Assembly (NCBI GenBank): GCA_022496205.1
Contig: WTXD01000013.1
Location: forward strand, 62,001 to 126,000
Reading direction: 5' to 3'
DNA: 64,000 nt
DNA from: Gloeopeniophorella convolvens
Taxonomy: Eukaryota > Basidiomycota > Agaricomycetes > Russulales
Below are positions 59,030 through 64,000 of this stretch, piece after piece. Every line of letters begins with the position of its first letter. The stretch's first letter is position 1. The notes beneath the pieces were generated by a model. The model had not been told where the DNA came from and did not search any database. It worked only from the letters and a program-made list of their open reading frames with translations. The position numbers and the translations under genes were made by a program.

Positions 59030-61271
59030 ATGGTGAAGTATTGGTATATTGTTGTCGTCGGGATCCAGCCAGGGATATACGAAGAATGGTATCTCTTACT
59101 TTTCGCCTCGCTGTAGTTGTGTGCTAATCACGGATTTTTGATGTAGGACTCAGGTTGGTCCTAGGGTCTCTGAGATACCTGGAGCGATCCACAAGAAGTT
59201 CAAGACGCTTCGGGAGGCAAGGGATGCGTTCACCAGAGCACGGCGGGAGGGTCTGGTGCGGGAGGTGCATGTAGATCCAGTTCCAGAGGCCCACCCGGAG
59301 GCCAGATATGTGCCATCCCAGTCTACACCTTCCCGCTCAGCTTCCTCCCATCGACAAGCCTCTAGCCATCCCAATGCGTTCAGTATAGTCTCCCCTCATT
59401 CGTCGCGCCAAAGTCACCCCGAGAGGTCCACACGTCACTCCACCTCCCGAATTGCCCAGGATTCCCAAGTACAGTCCGGCGAGCGCAGCGGAGATCCAAC
59501 AGCGCGGCGGATGCGCACCCCTGCTACCAAGGCGTTTGAGTCACCTGGCCAGAGTCATAGGTACTATGAACAGGGCGCTTTGCAGGAGAAGCTATGGAAC
59601 GCGGAAGCGGGCCCCCGAAACCCCTCAGCGGTTGATATAGGCGCCGTCTTCCGCGGCGAGAAGTCTGTGGACACACATACAGAGCCGCTGAAGCCTGGCG
59701 GACGCCGAGAACCCCCAAAAGCAGAAGTTTTCCAAGCGTTGCACCGCAGGCCACAGCGTGACGGCGAGCGGCAGATAACACCTCACAGCCCCACTCAAGA
59801 ACGCGGCCCACAGGTAGTAGATGCACCACCACCAGCTCGGGATCGCCCCGTCCTTGGAGGGTTTGAAAGGTCCGCGGGTACAACGTTCCCATCGCCGGGT
59901 AGCGGTGAGGTCAACATGCACAAACGTCAAAGCTATAACACGGCTTCACCTAAACCGTCCCCAATCCCCTTTCGTAGCGAGGATAAAGGCAAGCAGCGTG
60001 CGAAAAGACTTTCGACTGTTGATAGCCCTTTGTCTCTATACGGGATGGGCCGAGAAGGCACTTCGAAAGCATGGACTGCGACTCACCCAGGTCGTGCCTC
60101 CACTACGCCAGGCCCTTCGCGTCCGCCTTCAGCATTATCAGTGGCTTCGACGGATTCCGCAAAGAGTTTTGGGAGCACGATCAGCTTCTTCATGGATGTT
60201 ACAGCTGAGACTGGGGCTCAGTCTGAGGCCAATGCCGCCAGCAGCGCCTCGGAGGCCCTTCATTTTGATGGCCCTGCGTCTCCTCGATCTTTCCACGTTT
60301 TGGAGTTGCACCCTGGACAAAGACAGGGCATTGGGCTTGAAGCCATTGGAGGACATTCTTCTACGGCGCGTCCAGTCCCCATAGTCGACGTTGGTTTGTC
60401 CAATCAATCGGCTCCCGCGCGCGAGCGGCATACGGAGCGCCGTTATCCTCAACCAACTGCACCGACTACATCTCGAACCCCCGCTCGCCTGCGGACGCAA
60501 GGCGTTCGTCACGGTATTGTTGACCGTGCCCCGCTGCGTCCACATCATCCTTCGTCGGGCTCGCCCAGGTCTGGGGCCTCCGGTTCTCCCCTGACCAGCC
60601 CGGCCTTGAGTTTCTTGATGCAGGACACCGAGCCATTGTCTCCACGCCACATCCCATTACCACAGTCTCCAGCTACGGTTTCATCTCCGGGGAGTTCCGC
60701 TCTTCCGCGCCGACCGAAGGTCTCCGAGCAAGGCGCCGAGGACGAAGCCATGGTGGCCACAAATGTTCCGGGTCCTTCGAGAGGCCAAGAACCCGATGCA
60801 TCCGACATCTTGCGGGGAGGCCACAGCGTCGCTTCGCCTCGGCGCGTGCAACTGCCGCCTTCCCCGACATCTTTACCTGGAGGGTCCGCTCGCATACCTG
60901 CCCAACCAAGACATCGGCGTATCCCTGGAACACCGCTGTATCCGTCCCTGATGAGCCTTGTCGGCGAGGACCGCGCAATGCTGAGTCCTTCTGGCCTTGG
61001 CCTTGTTCTTGGACTGGCTACTCCATCACTTTCCCCCACACAGGTGCCGTCGGTACTTCATTCGCCATCCGCAGACCCGCGCTCCCCAATGTCGCGGCAA
61101 ATGCGCATTCCGGGAGATTTCGTTGCGTGCGTCGCCTTCTGGGATCTGCTTGAGTATGTCGCTCATCCCGCTTGGGTGTCAGGGCATCTCCATTCGGTCG
61201 TCCTACGCCCCCTGAGGACAACATCAGACTTGCTTTGTGAATTCCCAGAAGATTTGAGGGTGCAGGTGTGA
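59030..61271 (+). CDS. Protein with N-terminal RNase H1/viroplasmin-type domain and long disordered tail
   Basis: Two exons, 59030..59088 and 59147..61271, give about 727 residues. The first 45 form a viroplasmin-type domain as in the N-terminus of RNase H1: KYWYIVVVGIQPGIYEEW joined across the intron to TQVGPRVSEIPGAIHKKFKT and LREARDAF, with the expected W-x-x-V-x-G ... G-I-Y-x-x-W and F-K-T-x-x-E-A spacing. The domain binds RNA/DNA hybrids or double-stranded RNA in RNase H1. No RNase H catalytic domain follows; the remaining 670 residues are Ser/Pro/Arg-rich, low-complexity and without a recognisable fold. The end at TGA 61271 follows GTGCAG/GTGTGA, which could be a splice donor, so the C-terminus is provisional. 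The function is unknown; nucleic-acid binding is inferred from the domain. Confidence 0.7.
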
Positions 61272-61961
61272 CTATGCAGACTGGTCTTGCGGGCCATCGT
61301 GGACGTGACCTTGAACCTTCTTCCACTCTTTTGAATATCCTTGTACACTTGGTTCCAACGAAACTTCAGTCAATGGTTGCTCATCAATGACTTTCGTCGA
61401 CCAACAATGGTGATGGTGCAGGATCAAACCCCAACCGTTTGTGATCTGTGTCGCGTGAGCAAGATCGACACGTGACGCTATATATGACGCGTGGCGCGTG
61501 ACATAGCTGACTCTGACTTCCATGAGTCTCCAGCTCCAGACGTCCAGACCCCCGTGTACGAGCCACCGATTCTAATGCGCGGTTTCTGATCCCGTGTCTC
61601 GGCACCTTAGCAAGGACAATTAACAGGGGTCCAACTGACAATTAGTTGACATTAGGTACGAATCTTGTACTACTATACTTCAAAGGGTATGCCACGTTAC
61701 TGCCGGTAGTACGACACATGGGTGGTACATGGTGTTGCGGCAATTAGGTGCATCAGTACACGAAGCGATTTAGCTGCAATATAGGCATCCAGCTTCCGGC
61801 AGATACGTGAACTGCACCGATGACTATGAGATTTTTGGGCTGGAGATCGAGGCCACCTTGAGGGTCAATCCGCCATTTCCCGCAGCGAGGATCAGAGCAA
61901 TTCTGGTCTAATTGGCGGTCGGACTGTGAGAGTATGAGTTCCTAGTCGAGCATGCGATGCT
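61272..61961. other. Convergent intergenic region
   Basis: About 690 bp between the viroplasmin-domain gene and the next minus-strand gene. No gene recognised, apart from a possible further exon of the former if its end is a splice donor. Confidence 0.35.
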
Positions 61962-62825
61962 TCAAAAAAACCCCACGTTTAGAAATGCGACGACAGATCG
62001 ACCAACATGCTGCGCGAACTTGGAGATGGTGACTGGGTTGCGTGCAGCCGTTTCATCGCGAATTTGCACTTGACGTTTGAATTCCTTGTAGCCCAACCAC
62101 TTTTCAAGGAGTTTAGTATATATACTCAACTGTATGGCATGGACAGGACCAACCGCGATGCGGATATGGGTTGTTGTCCTCCCGGCCAGCGGCGCTGGCG
62201 ACCTTGCATTGAAGAGAGTATCACACCTTCCCGACGCTGCATCTTCAAGCGAGATACCGACGGTCCCATCGGTACGTATAAAGAAGATGGGCATTTGTAG
62301 TTCGGCTTCTTCAACATGTTGCCTTCTGTCTGTGATGCTTTGGGGCTCCCACATGGTTTGAGGCACCACCGTGCCTACTGACACAATGCCCCAGTCGATT
62401 GTCCAGGGAGGGTCGCGTTGGCTTGCCGTGGCGACGAGGATGTGCCCGGGGACATGATTGACCACGAAGACAAGTCTTCTAGACGGCGATATCCAAGCAT
62501 GATACGGAGGAAGAGTGTTGCTCTTGAATAGGGTCGAAAAGTAACGCTGGGCTGGCTGGGCTTGGAATGTGCGGGAGACGTATCCGTCCACAAGGAGATC
62601 AGTCCCCTGAACGAGATGTAAGTCAGAGACAGGAAGTACAAAGATGATCTTACATTTTGAACAGAGTAAGGCATGGTTCCGCTGAGAGTTGAAGAGCCAC
62701 AGGGGATTGCAAGGCACCCTCCAGGCGTCCCCTCTGATCTTTATACGCATTGCGAATATTGAGTGAGGAGGGCACCCTTGGGCAACAGCTGTGCCGTGCG
62801 CCAGGAAATTGTCCACGTTGAGCTA
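61962..62825 (-). CDS. Unrecognised protein, 5' end incomplete
   Basis: A single open frame of about 285 codons with normal composition: LNVDNFLAHGTAVAQGCPPH, FAMRIKIRGDAWRVPCNPLW, LVDGYVSRTFQAQPAQRYF, RRLVFVVNHVPGHILVATAS, DRRQHVEEAELQMPIFFI and ARNPVTISKFAQHVGRSVVAFL, ending NVGFF. It has no ATG at its start; the codon before VDNFL follows an acceptor (cacttag/CTCAAC), so at least one upstream exon is missing. A candidate donor (ATCTAC/gtgagt near 62905) keeps phase but its exon reads through a TAA, so the link is unproven. I recognise no family. It looks like a basidiomycete-specific cytosolic protein. Confidence 0.5.
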
Positions 62826-64000
62826 AGTGGCGTGCATTAACGCTCGACTCATCCTATCTTTGTGTTCTTAAAAGCTTATTACATATGAGAGCCTAGAAAG
62901 ACTCACGTAGATGAACGACGCCGGTTAGTGGAACTGTGGGCGGCAATTAAGAGATGCATAGAAAGTGCTTGATGTGACGCAAAGTGCGCCTCCGGGGAAT
63001 CGGCCGGGTAAAATGAGCGTGGTTCTCAACATGTAAAGGGCAACAACTCACTACGGTACCTGCACGGAACAGCATTCTGGGCACGAGCGTTAGGCTGCGC
63101 CATACCCCTGGCATTGACCCAGGGCACGACAAACCTTTGTCGCATATATTCCGCAGCCCTGAGGAGCGTAGCGTAGAGTATCAGGAAGCCATGCTGGTCT
63201 CATAGCGTTGGAGCTGACTCTTGATTAATGATTGGCAGAGCGGAACCCCGACGACGCGAGTTGGACGCGAGTGCAACGTGTGTGCATGTGACCTCGGCCG
63301 CGGCCGGGATGTCGCGTCCCCAAAGCTCCGATCACAGTTGGCACCAGCCTGGCCGCCAACACAGGCGTGGAATGAACGTGCCAATACTGTCAATCACATT
63401 ATGCAAGGCCACACATTAAGGACCTCACTCTGGATGGCCCTCCGCCATGTGCTATATTAATTGGGGGCTGTGCTAGCTCCATGGCAATGCTAATGCGGAG
63501 TTTGGTGGTCAGGATCGGCGAAAAACGCCGGAGCCTCTGACTCTAGAAGTTTTATTTGAATACAACCACAAATATCCCATACTGCGCCGGTAAATATCTT
63601 GCTTACGGGAATACGGCTCAGGGGAGGGCCAAGGGCTTCGTACCAACATCCGCGTAGGACGGATGCAAGCACCTATACATACGCCGTATCTTGGCTACGT
63701 TCGTCCGACTCGACGTTCCTGGCATAGTAGCCCCTTCGCCCTGCGACAATGACATACCTCCTTGGGGCTGGGGTGGGTAGTACGGTTTGGGTCGGGCGGC
63801 CTAAATTCAGAATCTCTATGGTAAGATGGTGGGCTACAAGGCCACTGCCCTTTGATGAAGGGCGCGGAGCAAGCGACTCAGATTGGGACGTAGATCGATC
63901 GAAGCAAGGGGAAAAGAGAGTTACATGAAAGAAGTATCAAAGCTCACCGACTCGAGAAGCTCGCCGGAGAGACTGCAGGAGCAGAACTCGGTAAACTACT
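62826..64000. other. Right edge, unassigned
   Basis: Contains at most a 5' exon of the minus-strand gene to its left. The last 70 bp are GC-rich and open in more than one frame on the + strand, but too short to assign. Nothing else found. Confidence 0.3.

Noticed and set aside
1..64000. CRISPR arrays, prophage, integrons or operons
   Set aside because: The intron-rich eukaryotic genes rule out a bacterial reading, and no spaced direct-repeat array was seen.

Overview
The window is nuclear DNA from a filamentous fungus, most likely a basidiomycete (Agaricomycetes). Nearly every gene is cut by several 45-80 bp GT-AG introns, there are no operons, and the proteins read as typical mushroom-forming-fungus orthologues (HSP9/12, the homoserine-acetyltransferase-like hydrolase, fungalysin, Hrd1, Emp70). 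About 25 loci were reconstructed by joining exons by hand across splice sites and checking that the joined frame matches the protein family; exact splice sites are therefore inferred.

0-10 kb: 3' end of CDP-diacylglycerol synthase (+), ribosomal protein uS12/RPS23 (-), an alpha/beta-hydrolase of the homoserine O-acetyltransferase family (+) with a 944-bp inverted-repeat-bounded insertion in one intron, a nonaspanin TM9SF/Emp70 protein (-), and mitochondrial tyrosyl-tRNA synthetase (-). 11-16 kb: a secreted fungalysin (M36) metallopeptidase that carries both a catalytic-motif substitution and an in-frame stop, then an isoaspartyl peptidase/asparaginase (Ntn hydrolase).

16-31 kb: a Rad5/HLTF-type DNA translocase-ubiquitin ligase with an N-terminal PARP-type zinc finger (+), dynamitin (-), a 2.5-kb stretch without recognisable genes, and Rad54B/Rdh54 (-) with two tandem copies of an N-terminal KKHKTW-type module. 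32-47 kb: membrane-anchored amidohydrolase (-), Hrd1 ERAD ubiquitin ligase (+), AIM41/YqeY (-), queuosine-nucleotide glycosylase Qng1 (+) and ATP-NAD kinase (-).

48-54 kb: a stress-protein neighbourhood, all on +: an HSP9/HSP12 gene, a small hydrophilic protein gene, a tandem segmental copy of it broken by a stop codon, and a diverged relative with a similar exon plan. 54-64 kb: ataxin-3 (Josephin deubiquitinase, -), ATG27 (+), a gene that starts with an RNase H1/viroplasmin-type domain followed by a very long disordered tail (+), and an unrecognised protein (-).

The genes look like an ordinary eukaryotic neighbourhood rather than a pathway cluster, although several serve proteostasis (Hrd1, ataxin-3, ATG27, HSP12) and DNA-damage tolerance or recombination (HLTF/Rad5, Rad54B). 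The unusual items are the inverted-repeat/Pol III-like insertion, the doubly damaged fungalysin, the PARP-finger and acidic/lysine-rich insert of the Rad5-like protein, the duplicated Rad54B module, the tandem hydrophilic-protein duplication with one dead copy, the viroplasmin-domain protein, and at least six GC-AG introns.
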